DNA of 64,000 bases from Selaginella tamariscina (taxonomy: Eukaryota > Streptophyta > Lycopodiopsida > Selaginellales > Selaginellaceae): contig PUQB01000027.1 in the NCBI GenBank assembly GCA_003024785.1, positions 566,046-630,045 on the forward strand. Reading direction: 5' to 3'. The first letter of the stretch is position 1; the number at the start of each line of letters is the position of its first letter. This document shows positions 27,084-39,439 of the stretch, piece after piece. The notes beneath the pieces are model-generated. The model was not told where the DNA came from, ran no database searches, and was given only the letters and a program-made list of their open reading frames with translations. A program made the position numbers and the translations under genes.

Positions 27084-28200
27084 TTCTCATGTGAAATGTG
27101 TATGCACGCAGGCAGCGGAAGAGTTGGGATTGTAAGCTCTCTTGGTGATCGTCAAACACAGGAGAACACGTTCAAGGTTAAGAGAGGGGACGTTGTTGCA
27201 ATTCCCGAAGGATTTGTTGTGTGGTGGTATAACAATTGGAGACAGGGATCTTGAAATTGTTGGAGCTGCTGATGTCACTGGAAGCTCGACCCGGCAGGCC
27301 TTAGAGTAAGCATTTGCATGTTTATATTCTAACATACCTTTTATTATACACGCAGGCTTCCACATAGCAGGAGGACGGCAAGGTGAACGTGAGGAGCGAC
27401 GACAAGAAGAGAGTGAGCAAGAAGGATTTGGTGGTGTCCTCCATGGATTTAGCAGGGAAGTACTTGCACGAGCATGGGAGATGGATGAGAACAATGTACG
27501 CGAGCTATTGGAGAGCCAAAGGAGGTTGAATTGTCAAGGTGGACAAAAACATGAGAAACCTGATAATCTGTTTCGGGACCAGTTTGTTTATCGCTTTGCA
27601 GAGGCTCATCCTGATGTTCGTGTTACAAACGGTGGTGAGCTCAGGGAGCTTGGTAGCTACAAGCTTCCCGTTCTCAAGCATTTAGGACTTGGAATGGAAT
27701 GCATGGAGCTTGAACAGGTAAAGAACGACTTGGTTGTTTAACGTGAGTTAACTAGAGTTGTTTTCTAGGATGCCATGGTATCTCCAAACTGGTTTCAGAA
27801 TGGACATCAGCTGCTGTACGTTGTTGAGGCTGTGGAAGCCTTGAAGTTGTGTATCACAATGGTGAGCAAGCTCTTCAGACAGATTTGAAGTTGTTGTCAT
27901 CCCTGCTTTCCATCCCTCTACCAAGATTGCTTCAAGAGATGAACGTTTCCATTACATCACGTTTGTCACCTCAGACAGGTATGTTTAACTCAAGCTGAGT
28001 AATGTCTCTGTATATACTTTGTTCTTTTAGGCCTGTGATGTCTTATCTTTCTGGAGGAATTCTGTGTACCAGGCATCCCCTTACGTGTTCTTTCTCGCAT
28101 GTTAAACGTGGGAGAAGAGAGGGCAAGGAAGATCCAACGTGCACAGGAGCAAGAGTCCATTATCTTTCCGGGGCAGTCACGTAGGAGGAGCGTGAGCTAG
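26687..28200 (+). pseudogene. Legumin-like (11S globulin family) double-cupin protein, frame-broken
   Basis: Legumin-like proteins are two-cupin storage proteins of seed vacuoles. Exons: 26687-26981, 27112-27305, 27356-27717, 27769-27978 and 28031-28200, about 410 codons. A signal peptide (about residues 1-20) is followed by a first cupin with LPSYVDSPTLHVVTRGSGRV and FKVKRGDVVAIPEGFVVWWY, then a helix FSREVLARAWEMDENNV, then a second cupin with SYKLPVLKHLGLGME, LLYVVE and EVVYHNGEQAL, and a basic tail ending GQSRRRSVS. Frame breaks: one in exon 2 after WWYNN, two or more in exon 4, one in exon 5; the exon 2-3 phase also fails. The NG-x-EE-x-C cleavage site between the chains is not seen. The hinge resembles uncleaved legumin-like (glutelin type-D-like) cupins more than classical 11S. 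Four introns, where angiosperm legumins usually have three. Confidence 0.82.
27000..27082 (+). repeat. Composite (TG)n(AG)n microsatellite in legumin-like intron 1
   Basis: About 19 TG units with one slip, then about 21 AG units, ending some 30 bases before the exon 2 acceptor. Confidence 0.95.
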
Positions 28201-28697
28201 AAAATGTATAGCTAGTTGTTTCTTTGTTATTGAATAAACGTGTTTGTTCAAGATAATTGCGATCTTAGGCACTTCGTTGAAGGTCTTGGCTGATTTTACG
28301 TGCACGAGCTTCCCTCCAAAGAGTACTTGTAAGATTGTTCTCACTTCATCTCGGTTTACCACCCAGTGCATGCATAACTAAACGCTTGTCCAGGAATGAA
28401 CCCTCTCCGGCACGCACGCAGTGAATCCAAACGGGAGATGAACCAGAATGCAGTCTTCTCCCTCTTCATGCTCCCCTTTGAATCCTTTCACTCTGGTGAG
28501 AACCAGTCACTTGTGAGAACCTCTTGTCCCCAAAACTTTCCGACTGGTTCATCGCGGGTTTGCTCTAGAGGTTTTGTAGCTAACTCATGTTCCATGGCCT
28601 CTCTCCAGTCTCCAATGCATCCTCCAGATCTCCGACGCTACCAACTTCCTATTCCAATATGATTGCCATTCTAGCATTCTCTTCTGATAAAAGCGCA

Positions 28698-28736
<39 letters not shown>

Positions 28737-30000
28737 TACAGTACAGTCAGACTTACCACGGAGAAGAAAATGCCGCCTCTCCAGCTACGAAGAATGAAGA
28801 ACCTGGAGGATTACCAACTTGCAGAGGTAGCCAGGCGAGGTCACCATTTGGGAAGGTTGAACAAGGCCGTTATCAAGGCAATGTTCGTCCTGTGTCAACA
28901 CCCATGGGCCGAACATCCTCTCCGAGGCCTCAGCACCGCTCGGTCGGATTGTACCAGTCGTTTCCTGTGCAGCACGCTCGTGTGTTGATACAGTGTGAAA
29001 CGTTTTGCTCAACCGTAGCAGACTGAGATGGCTCCCACAGTGCTTCCAATGGTACATGTCCATCCATGACCATAAGTCTTGCCGCTTCAGCTGCTTGCTC
29101 TATATCGGCTTTGCCGTAGCTAAATCCAAACCGAATAGCTGACCATAATGTTAAAATGAAAAGATGAAAAAATGTGAAAAAGAATATTCTAATTGCAGAG
29201 AAGAATATTATACTTTCAGCACTCAAGGAATATTCTTTTATTATTTAGTAATATACCATAAAATTTGCATTATTACAGTACATTAGCTCATTAAATAAAT
29301 TACACAAAAAATATCTACATTTACACAAGTGAACACCTAACTACATGTTTATCTTTTTATTTAGCACTGCAACAATCTTCTACCGGCCGCTTTGTAGTTC
29401 ACGTAATAGTTGTTGAGTTGTCCTCTACCTATTAAACATTGGCAATTGTTAACTAAGAAAATCCTAAAATTAAAACATAGCACCGTGGATATGTAATAAG
29501 GGCAAGCGGAATAAGGAGAATACTAGATAAAATATAAATCAAACTTTAGAAGGTCGGAACATGATAATGATGGATAGGTACGTAGTAGGTAATAGTACTA
29601 TAGATCTCGTCACAGTAGTGAGAGAGAGAGAATAGTATAATATAGAAGAGAAATAAGCACGAGAGACGTAGCGAGACTAAGATGAAATTATATTATGTTC
29701 ATACAAGGCATATAATACAATAAATAGTATATACTCGGGATGCTTTCTTAATCCTATGTTAATCTATTTAACCCATACTCCTGTTCTTATACTAGCAGTT
29801 TTTGTAACTTCCTCTCATCCTTATTTATTCAGTTGTGTAACCTTCTCCTTACCGTTATGGATAAGCTGTATTCTGCTTAGCTTACTGATATGTTTTCCAT
29901 CTCAATTTTTATATTACGGTAGTAACCCATAATTTGGTGTTTTTATCAAACTCTCGTTTTTCACAATATGTAATGTTTTTATGTTTTTTCCATTATATGC
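28201..30000. other. Downstream of the cupin gene; unassigned
   Basis: AATAAA at 28231-28236 may be the cupin poly(A) signal. The stretch 28390-29060 is richer in GC and shows several short overlapping open frames, for example LEDYQLAEVARRGHHLGRLN (plus) and GKADIEQAAEAARLMV (minus), none of which could be assigned. The part 29230-30000 is AT-rich and ends in TATGC, the left target duplication of the copia element. Confidence 0.4.
28701..28735 (+). repeat. TG microsatellite
   Basis: About seventeen GT units, uninterrupted. Confidence 0.95.
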
Positions 30001-30124
30001 TGTTTAGAATCTACCCTATCTCTGGAACTTACCGCACGCGTAGCATCGGAGAGTAAGAAATGTCGCCTTTGAACCCTAAAACCTTGTCACAATTACAATG
30101 GAGCATCAGTTTTATGTCTCAACA
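30001..30124 (-). repeat. Copia 3' LTR
   Basis: Begins TGTTTAGAAT and ends CTCAACA as read on the plus strand. A pyrimidine tract follows (CTCCCCCAT at 30125), which is the polypurine tract of the minus-strand element. Confidence 0.92.
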
Positions 30125-30261
30125 CTCCCCCATAAACTAATGCTCAAAAGACTCCAAGGCCCCCCGGAATAAAGCAAACTTGGTCGGGCCCAGCGGTTTG
30201 GTGAGCACGTCCGCCACCATCTCATCTGCAAAAGAATGAGCCACCTTCACCAAACTGCCTT

Positions 30262-30795
30262 CTACAAGCTCCCGAACGTAGTGAAACTGAATGAGCACAT
30301 GCTTGGTCCGTCCATGATAGACGGTTTCTTGCTCATAGCAATGCTACTCTGATTGTCACACCAGTTGAGCATGAGGGTTCGTTGCACCGCTCCAAGCTCA
30401 TGTAAGAGTCCCCGCGTCCATATAAGCTCCTTGCATCCAGAAGTGAGGGCAATGTACTCAGCCTCTGCAGATGAAAGGGCCACCACACTCTGCCTCTTGC
30501 TCCCCCACGCAATCGAGGCCCCGCACAATTCCAAAGAGTAGCCAGTGGTGAACCAAGCTCCTTTGTTTGTCCCCCAACTTGCATCAGTGTAAGTGACCAG
30601 TTGAGTGTCACGGCCTGAGAAGCATAGGCCATGGTGAGGTGTTCCCTTTAGGTACCTGAGTACATGTTTGGTAGCCTTCCAATGGCACAAACTCGGAGCA
30701 GATCCAAACTGGCTAAGCAGCACAATGGCATATGCTATGTCCGATCTAGAGGAAAACGCTAGAAACATCAAACAACCTATGAGGCTGCGGTACAA
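30262..30795 (-). other. Copia RNase H and end of reverse transcriptase
   Basis: Copia-type hallmarks in order: SLIGCLMFLA, RSDIAYA, ATKHVLRYLKGT, a TDASWG block and SSAEAEYIAL. It is part of the broken copia element. Confidence 0.9.
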
Positions 30796-30825
30796 AATCT
30801 CAAAATCACATATCTCTCATCCCGT

Positions 30826-31780
30826 CTAAGGCGAGTTCGAATTGACAGCACCGACAAGCATGGGAGTTTCAACTGGATGGCATTTCTGCATGCCAAACCG
30901 AGAGAGAAGAGATTGCACATAGTGCTGCTGGTGAATCTTCAAAGTCCCAGCTTGCATATCCCACTCAATTTGTAGGCCCAAGAACGTCTTCACCTCTCCC
31001 ATGTCCTTCATCTGAAACCGTTGTGCCAAGCTTGCTTTCAACCTGCCAATCCCGTCTTCATCACCTCCAGTGATGAGAGATCATCCACATACATGGCAAC
31101 AATGATCCATCCACGACCAACTCCCGCACATAGACATTGGAATCACTGTGTGTTCTCCAAAAGCCTTGTCGACGCAAAGCTTTATCAAACTTTGGTACCA
31201 CACCCGAGAAGCTTGCTTGAGACCATACAAGGCCTTGTTAAGGAGCCAGGCTCGAGCTGTGTCCCCATGCCCGGGAAAGCCTAGGGAATGTGCATGAAGA
31301 TCTCCTCATGCAAATCCCCATGCGAGAACGTGGTCTTCACATCCATCTAGTGCACTTGCCACCTCCTGGCATTAGCAAGTGCCAAGAGTGTGCGGACACT
31401 AGGCAACTTAACCACAGGCGAAAATGTCTCCTCATAATCAACTCCTCGCACCTGGGTGAAGCCTTTTGTCACGAGTCTGGCTTTGTGTCTGACATCCCCA
31501 ATCAAGGGATCCACTGTCCACTTGAAGACCCACTTGTAGTCAACAAGTTGACATCGGTGTGGGGCAGCACACTCCTCGAATGTGCAATTCTAACACTTGT
31601 GCATTCACTTTGTCCTGAATGGCCCACTTCCACTCAAGAGACTCTACTCCGGTCACCGCATTTTCAAAGGTGGAGGGAACCTTCTCATCCACAAACATGC
31701 ACATCTTAGCTTCCTCATTAAGTAGAGAAGTGGCATCTTCCAACACCTTGCGAGAAGGCACTCTCATGTGTGGTCTGTTT
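30826..31780 (-). other. Copia reverse transcriptase region
   Basis: MKDMGEVKTFLGLQIE and neighbouring stretches mark the palm and thumb of a copia reverse transcriptase. The upstream part is readable only in pieces. Confidence 0.8.
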
Positions 31781-31784
31781 GGAG

Positions 31785-32851
31785 CTACCACAGGATCCGG
31801 CATGCCCGCCGGCAAGGGACATGAGGAGGCCAATCAACCTGCTGCTCCGACTGCTCAGGTGCCAGCTGCTCATGGACATCAACTGGTTGCTCTGACTGCG
31901 CTTGCCGCTCAGGCTGTTTAGGTGCCAACTGCTCATAGACATCAACATCACCTTGATCACCTCGAACATCACTTGGTAGCTGCTCCCCCAGGGCATCAAG
32001 GCCATGGTCTTCCCCTATGTCCACAAAACCTACTGGGATTAAGGGAGCCAACAAGTCATCGTTAATGAAGGAGTCCACATGTTGTTCTGTGGAATGACAC
32101 CATGTGAGGTCATCCTCAGCAAACACCACATCCGTGCTGATGATGGTGCATTTGTCCACAGGGTTCCATAGCCTGTATGCTTTCCGATGCCGTTCATCAT
32201 CTTGTGCATAGCTAACAAAGATCAACTTCTGGCTCTTGGGGTCCAGCTTCTTCCGTAGTTGGTCAGGAATATGGGCATACGCTGTGCAACCAAACACCCT
32301 GAGATGGGATACATCAGGCTTCAGACCCGTCCATGCTTCCTCAAGCGTCTTGCCTTTCAATGCCATAGTTGGCAACCGGTTCTGAACATGCATGGCTACC
32401 ACAATAGCCTCCTACCAGAACTCCTTGCCCAAATGTGCATGAGCAAGAAGGCTGCGCGCTGCATTCACCAACGTTCGGTTCTTCCTCTCAGCCACGCCAT
32501 TTTATTGGGAGGTGTACCAGGTGGTGACATGGTGTTGGATACCAGCAGTCCGACACAACTCTTGCATGGTGGAGTTAAGGTATTTCTTGCCACCATCCGT
32601 GTGCAAGGCCTTAAGCTTCTTGTCAACTTGAGTTTCCACCGCATCTCTATACATGCGGAAGGCCTCCACCATCTCATTTTTACGACGTAGGAAGAAAAGT
32701 TTGGTGAGGCAACTGAAGTCATCAATGAACGTAAGAACGTAACGTGCGCCAAAATGACTCGGGATGTCCATGGGCCCACACAGGTCGGAGTGCACCAGCT
32801 CCAAGAGCTCTAAAGAGCGATGCTTTGAAGATCTAAAACTTCGGTGATGAT
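31785..32851 (-). other. Copia integrase, core and C-terminal part
   Basis: LVHSDLCGPM, YVLTFIDDFS and LHTDGG mark the catalytic core. AWTGLKPDVSHLRVFGC with the following stretch marks the copia integrase C-terminal region. The nested gypsy element separates this from the zinc-binding end at 39046-39374. Confidence 0.88.
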
Positions 32852-33406
32852 TGTCACGACCCGATACAGGATACAGGATTCCGGATACAAGATACGGGTT
32901 GCAGGATATTCCTATAGGATTCCGGATACAGGATAGGTTGCAAGATATTCCACAGGATATGCCTAGAGGATAAGGGACATGTGGACTCATCTTAGCCTCT
33001 GCATGCATGCATCACTTTTGCATGCATGCAACCACTTTTAGCACTCATGCCTAGATTAGCTCTTGGAGTTGTGAGCATAAAAGCTCCGACCTAATTGTTG
33101 TACAATCAGTTACTATCAACACCAGTCTTACTACGATCAATCTTGTCTTGTCTTGTTCTTGTCTTGCTTCTTGTTCTCTCCTTGTCTCGCTCCTGGATCC
33201 TGTCTGCTCCGGATCCTCTTTCTGTCTTGTTCTGGATCCTATGTCCTGCGCTTCCTGTCTTGCTCCCGGATCCTATCCTGATCCTGTCTTGCTCCTGGAT
33301 CCCCTGTTCTGTCTGTTCCTAGTTCCTGTCCTGCTCTCGGTCCTTCCTGAGTCAAGCCTTTGTTCTTGGAATCCTGCTCTCCTGGTTCCTGGATCGTGGC
33401 TTGACA
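32852..33406 (+). repeat. Chromovirus 5' LTR
   Basis: From TGTCACGACC to GGCTTGACA, 555 bases. It holds repeated GGATACAGGAT words, two runs of alternating CATGCATG (33001-33029), a TATA-like CATAAAAGC (33076-33084) and a CT-rich 3' half with repeated TGCTCCTGGATCCTGTC-like words. Confidence 0.88.
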
Positions 33407-33501
33407 GTTTGATAGTAACTGCTTTCATAGCTCTCCGTTTTCCAGCTACTTTTTTTCCTTGATTCTTTTCCTTCGTTTTCCTCCTTTTTCTTTCATAGAT
33501 C

Positions 33502-34398
33502 ATGGCTGATTTTGAGCACTTTCAACGCGAGCACCAAATGTTGCTTCATGAGCTGGCCACTTTGCGCCAAGTGGTCACCGATCTGCAAGGTTCCACCAAT
33601 GCGGCACATGCAGCTGCTGATGCATCCTCCAAGGCTGCTGCGCAGGCTCTCTCTCAGGCATCGGTGGTTCCCTCTTCATCGAACTTTTCTTCGGAGCCGA
33701 AGATAGCATGCCAAAAGTTCAGTGGCAATCGTGCCGATTTCCAAGGTTTCCTGAATCAGATCCGGCTCTTGATCCGCATGCAACCACGCCGCTACTCGAC
33801 TGATGCACAAAAGGTTGGCCTTTTGGCATCCTTACTAAGTGGATCTCCACGGGCTTGGGTTGCCCCCTTGCTGGAGCGTGACGACCCATTGATGGAAGAC
33901 TTTGAAGGTTTCGTGGCTGCCTTTGAAGCCTGCTTTGGAGATCCTGATAAGTACCGTTCTGCATGCACGAAGTTACGGAAGCTCACTCAAGGATCCCGAC
34001 CAGCTTCCGTCTATGCATCCGAATTTCAGCAACTTTGCACGAACATTCCATGGGACGAGACTGCATTGATCGAACACTTCCGTTTTGGGTTGAGGGATGA
34101 CGTGAAGGACCTTCTCCTTACGTTACCGGATGCCCAAACATTAGCGGAGATCATGCAACAAGCTGTTCGTTGCGACAACCGTTTGTTCGAGCGTCGTCAG
34201 GAAAGATCCCGTCAGCAGTTCCTGCAAACCAATCCTGCAGCTGTGGTACATGTTCCTGCACCACCTTCTGGAGTAGTTCCTATGGAGGTTGAGAAATCCA
34301 AGCGTGGCTCTCTTTCCGCTGCTGAGAAGCAACGTCGCGCAGTGAGAACCTATGCTTGTATTGTGGGAGCAGGACACAAGGTGGCAATGTCCTATTAA
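33502..34398 (+). other. Chromovirus gag region
   Basis: An open stretch of nearly 300 codons with a gag-type retrotransposon core (FSGNRADFQGFLNQIR, YSTDAQKVGLLASLLSG, LRKLTQGSRPASVYASEF). The nucleic-acid-binding part follows less clearly. Confidence 0.85.
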
Positions 34399-34559
34399 AG
34401 CCAGGAAGTTCAAGACGCGTGAAGTTGAAGCTGAAGTTCAGTCGGAAAACTTCAATGTCCACTTCGTCTAGGAGCCGCGAAGTTGGACGTAGGTGCAGGC
34501 TCCATTGGTGCTGCTCATACCATTCCATCACTTAAGTTTCCTGTACACATTCATCTTAA

Positions 34560-37500
34560 TAATCGAGAGCTCAAGGAGTTTGCCTGTTAGACACTGGTGC
34601 AAATGCATGCTTCATGGATGACACTTTTGCAACTCAACATGGCATTTCGGTGGTGAAGTTGAAGCGTGCAGTTCCTGTAGAGGTGGCCGATGGGGTCTGA
34701 TTGCTTCTGGCGCAGTTACCCATGCTACCGAACCTCTCTCTGCAGTCATGGCACATTCAACTGTTCAATTTCCTTCAACTTGATCAAGACTCGGTCGACT
34801 CCCATCATTTTGGGCATGCCATGGTTCGTTGTTGCAAATCCGCAGATCGACTGGAGGTCTAGGACGCTCACGTTTTCCTCTCCGACAGCTAGGATCAATC
34901 CTGTACCTTCCTGCGTGCAGGATACATCCTTAGTATCTGAGGCAGTACAAGCTACAGGATTGGTGCCTGTTCCTGTACCAGTGTTGAAGACTCCTCCTCG
35001 ACAGGATTCACCTCATGTCAGTTCCTCAGCACATCCGCAGGCTCTCTCCACTCCTGTAAGTTTGCGGTTCCTGTACAGGGTTCTTCCAATCCTGTCGAAT
35101 CCTCAACAGGATCCACCTCCTGTTGTTCGTCAGCACATTCGCAGGTTTCCCACTCCTGCGCAACCACGGACTCCTGTACAGGATTCTTCCAATCCTGTAC
35201 ACTCGTCAACATCCACACAGGTTTTTCCAATCCCCTCTTTCTGTTACTCTGCTTCTGTTCCACCCCCAAGATCCTTCCTCTTTTTCAGTCACAGCTCCCT
35301 CCTTCTCCTCTCCGAGTTCTTACCACTACCATGCATGAACTGCCACTGATCCTGCTCCTTTCCACCTTTTTGCCTTTCAAGTAACTCCTACGTCCTCTTC
35401 TACCTTTCCTGTTCTACTCTCCTCTGACTCTCCTTTTTTCAATCTCCTTCTCCTCTCCTCCTTCTCCTCCTTCTTCCCTACCATCCAAGTATCACCTTTA
35501 AGGACGTTTTTGACAAGCACAAGGCTGCAGTTCTTCCTGTTCACAGGTCCTACGACTGTCCTATTGATCTTGCGGAAGGAAAGACTCCACCGTTCGGACC
35601 GATTTATGCATTGTCACCCACAGAGTTGGAGGTTCTTCGTCAGTACATCGAGGACAACTTGGCATCCGGCTTCATTCGTCACTCAAAGTCCCCTGCAGGA
35701 GCACCTATTTCTTTGTCAAGAAGAAGGATGGGAGTTTACGTTTGGTTGTGGACTACAGGGGTTTGAATCAAGTCACCATTCGGAATCGGTACCCGTTGCC
35801 ATTGATCCCGGAACTTCTCGATCGGCTGCGAGGAGCAAAGGTGTTCACGAAGATCGACTTACGAGGGGCCTACAACCTTGTACGGATTCGTCCAGGCGAT
35901 GAGTGGAAGACTGCCTTTCGTACAAGGTATGGACACTTGTTCAGTACACGGTGATGCCTTCGGCCTTACCAATGCCCCAACACATGGTGAACGACATCTT
36001 TCGTGACTTCTTGGACCAGTTTGTGGTGATCTACCTCGACGACATTTTGATTTTCTCCAAGGACCAGGCGGCACATGACAAGCATGTACGATTAGTTCTA
36101 AGCGGCTATACGCGAAGTTGGAGAAGTGTTTTTTCGATAGGGATTTGTGGAGTTCTTGGGCTACATCGTCTCTCCTGCTGGCGTTTCCATGGACATGCAC
36201 AAGGTGAAGACCATCGTGGAGTGGGAGAGGCCCAAGTCTGTACGAGATGTACAATGTTTCCTTGGCTTTGCAAACTTCTACAGGCGGTTCATACAGGACT
36301 TCTCCAAGCGTGTACTTCCACTCACGGAACTCACCAAGCGCACAGGGTTTTCTCTTGGTCCGACAAGGCGGAACATGCATTCACAACACTCAAGGACGCT
36401 TCACGACAGCTCCGATTTTAGCACATCCTGACCCTTTCGTCCTTTCTTCGTTGAAGCAGATGCCTCGGATTTTGCAGTAGGATCCGTCCTATCACAAGTT
36501 GGAGAAGACAAGTTGCTTCATCCTGTAGCTTTTCACTCTCGTAAGTTCCTTCGGCGGAGATCAATTACATGACAAGGAACTCAAGGCCATTGTGGATTCG
36601 TTCGAGGAGTGGCGGCATTTCCTGGAAGGTGCTGCATCCTGTACAAGTTCTTACGGATCACAAGAACCTGGAGTATTTTCAAACGGCTCGAGTTCTCAGT
36701 CGGCGACAGGCTAGGTGGGCGGAGTTCCTATCACGTTTTGATTTCGTCATCGTCTACAGGCCCGGTTTTCGGAATGGCAAGGCGGACGCATTGTCTAGGC
36801 GCTCTTACCTTGCACCAACCCGGGCGATCCTGCATATGACTGTCAAAGGCAAGTGTTGTTGGGTCCTGATCGATTCCGGCTTGCGGCACTACAGGTTCAT
36901 CAGGCTCCAGCAAATTCAACACTCCTACAGGACATCCGTTCGCAGTTGGCTACAGACGACTTGGCAAAGAATGTGTTCTCACACATTCATCCTGACATTG
37001 CAAGTTCCTCTTCCTCCAGTTCCCGTTCAGACTACAAGTTGTTCCATACAGGATGGACTCCTGTACCGGGAAGGTCTCCTGTACGTTCCTGTTGGTATTT
37101 CCAGGACTCGTGTGGTACAGGATTGTCATGATACCCCGGCTACAGGACATTTTGGTGTGGCCAAGACAGTGGAGTTGGTGACTCGCAACTATTGGTGGCC
37201 TGGGTTGCGAGGTTTTGTGGAAAGGTTTGTACGGAGTTGTGACACTTGTAACAGGTCGAAGATGCCTCATCATGCACCCTCTGGTCTTCTTCGTCCTCTT
37301 CCTGTTCCTTCTGCTCCTTGGAGATCCATTTCTATGGATTTCCTCACAGATCTTCCTCCTTCTCGTGGATTCGATGCAGTTCTTGTGGTGGTTGACCGTT
37401 TCACCAAGCAGGCTCATTTCCTACCCTGCAACAAGACAGCTACAGGTCAGACAACTGCTGAGTTGGTGATCCGTGAAGTGTTCCGACATCATGGTCTTCC

Positions 37501-37700
37501 TGAGAGCATTGTTTCCGATCGAGGTCCACAATTCATGTCCAAGTTTTGGCGAGAGCTTCTTCGGAGTCTACAGGTTAAAGCGGATCTTTCTTCAGGATAT
37601 CATGCAAACTGATGGGCAGTCGAACGCACAATTCAGACCTTGGAACAGTATCTTCGTTGCTTCATCAGTTACATAGGACAACTGGTTGGACCTTCTTCCA
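34560..37700 (+). other. Chromovirus protease, reverse transcriptase, RNase H and integrase regions
   Basis: A protease-like DTGAN stretch lies near 34590. The RT region (about 35500-36430) has [32 protein letters not shown] and the YLDD catalytic box near 36030. RNase H follows (about 36430-36800, with NGKADALSRR). The integrase (about 37090-37700) has a zinc-binding CDTCNRSK region and VLVVVDRFTKQAHF, VSDRGPQF. The parts are spread over several frames. Confidence 0.88.
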
Positions 37701-38256
37701 ATAGTGGAGTTTGCCTACAACAACTCCGTTCACACATCTACAGGACAAACACCTTTCTTTGCTCTTACAGGCCACCATCCACGTTTTGACTTTGCTCCTC
37801 CCGCTTCTCCTTCTTTCGCTCCTGCAGTACAGGATCGTCTTCAGTATCTTCGTCAGGTACAAGATGATCTCCGGGTTCATCTTCAACAGCACAGGAACAA
37901 TACAAACATCATGCTGATGCTCACCGTCAGTCGGCACCTGCATACAAGATTGGTGATCTCGTGTGGCTTTTTCGTCGACATATTCGCACCAATAGGCCTT
38001 CTTCTAAGTTGGATTTTCAACGATTGGGCCCTTACAAGATTGTGGCGGAGGTCAATCCTGTAGCTTTCCGACTCGAGTTACCATCTACGGTGAAACTTCA
38101 TCCTATGTTTCACACCTCCTTGTTAGAGCCGTATCATCCTTCTTTCTTCCCGGTCGTGCTTCTTCTCCTCCCCCTCCTGTGGTCATTAACAATGAACCTG
38201 AGTACGAAGTTGCAACCATCCTTGATTCTCGTCTTCATCGCCGCGAACACTAATAC

Positions 38257-38330
38257 TTGGTAGATTGGAAAGGTTATTTGCTTACTGATCGTACTTGGGA
38301 ACCTGCATCAACTTATTCCATGCTTCTTTC
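38257..38330 (+). other. Chromodomain-like end of the gypsy polyprotein
   Basis: VDWKGYLLTDRTWEPAS matches the conserved half of retrotransposon chromodomains, which in chromoviruses guide integration to chromatin marks. Confidence 0.8.
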
Positions 38331-38409
38331 AAGGTTGCTGCCTTCCATCGGCATTATCCTACTAAACCAGGTCCTAAGACTCGTGGAACTCGTTTTTAGG
38401 AGGAGGTGC

Positions 38410-39045
38410 TATCATGACCCGATACATGATACAGGATTTCGGATACAAGATATGGGTTGCAGGATATTCCTACAGAATTCCGGATACAGGATATGGTTGC
38501 AGGATATTCCTACAGGATATGCCACAGAATATGCTTAGAGGATAAAAGACATGTGGACTCATCTTAGCCTCTACATGCATGCAACACTTTTAGATGCATG
38601 CAACCACTTTTAACACTCATGCCTAGATTAGCTCTTGGAGTTGTGAGCATAAAAGCTCCAACCTAATTGTTGTACAATCAGTTACTATCAACACCAATCT
38701 TACTACGATTAATCTTGTCTTGTCTTGTCTTGTTCTTGTTTTGCTTCTTGCTTCTTGTTTCTCCCTTGTCTCGCTCCTGGATCCTATCCTGCTCCTGTCT
38801 CGCTCCTAGATCCTGTCCTGTTTCTGTCTTGCTCCCGGATCTCGTCCTATTCTTGTCTTGTTTCTGGATCCTATCCTGTGCCTTCCTATCTTACTCCCGG
38901 ATCCTATCCTAATCTTGTCTTATTCCTGGATCCCATCCTATTTCTGTCTTGTTCCTAGTTCCTGTCCTGCTCTCGGTCCTGTTCCTGAATCATTCTTGTT
39001 CTTAGAATCCTGCTCTCTTCTTGGTTCTTGGATCGTGGCTTGACA
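38410..39045 (+). repeat. Chromovirus 3' LTR
   Basis: Aligns with the 5' LTR over its length and ends TGGCTTGACA; a purine-rich AGGAGGTG tract precedes it. It is about 80 bases longer, mainly in the CT-rich part. Confidence 0.88.
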
Positions 39046-39374
39046 ATTATGTTTGCCCAATACACATGACTCACAAAATGCATGTGAAAAACCAAGCCTC
39101 AGATCCAGCCTTCCACCATGCAGTTGGACACAAGCTCGTGTAGTGCCATGTGATTTGCATGACCTAATCGGCAATGCCACAAATAGGCATCTGCACCAAC
39201 AACGTTCTTAGCGGCTGCAGCAAGATGAGGGTGTGAGAGAATCTCATACAAGTTTCCACGTCGCCTAGCATGGAGAACTTTCCTCCCAGTCACACGGAAA
39301 TCCAACTTGTCATATAAATCCGCACCATGACTAGTAAACACGATCAACTTCCCGTCGTCACACAACCTCGCCAC
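39046..39374 (-). other. Copia integrase zinc-binding region
   Basis: LWHCRLGHANHMAL and CESCVLGKHN form the His-Cys region before the integrase core. The gypsy insertion lies just after it. Confidence 0.85.
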
Positions 39375-39439
39375 GACATAAGGTTTTTCTACATGCCTGG
39401 GATGTGCAAGGCGTCTTTGAACGTCATCTCCCCATCGTC

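Larger units (their letters stand above)
32852..39045 (+). mobile_element. Ty3/gypsy chromodomain LTR retrotransposon (chromovirus), nested in copia
   Basis: LTRs at 32852-33406 and 38410-39045. The borders carry ATGAT and ATTAT, a 5-base target duplication with one change. Parts in plus orientation: gag, protease, reverse transcriptase, RNase H, integrase and, at the end, a chromodomain-like stretch, which places it among the plant chromoviruses. It sits in the integrase region of the copia element, so it is the younger of the two. The LTRs differ by roughly 7-9 percent by eye plus indels. It is broken, with about a dozen frame interruptions. Confidence 0.9.

Noticed and set aside
26932-27254. 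Frames rich in CVCVC, RERER and SLSLS, here and near 791-1326 and 6584-6820
   Set aside because: They come from the GT/GA microsatellites.
28390-29060. Short open frames after the cupin gene, considered as transporter or retroelement pieces
   Set aside because: Only weak partial resemblance (GKADIEQAAEA-like) with no continuation in the same frame.
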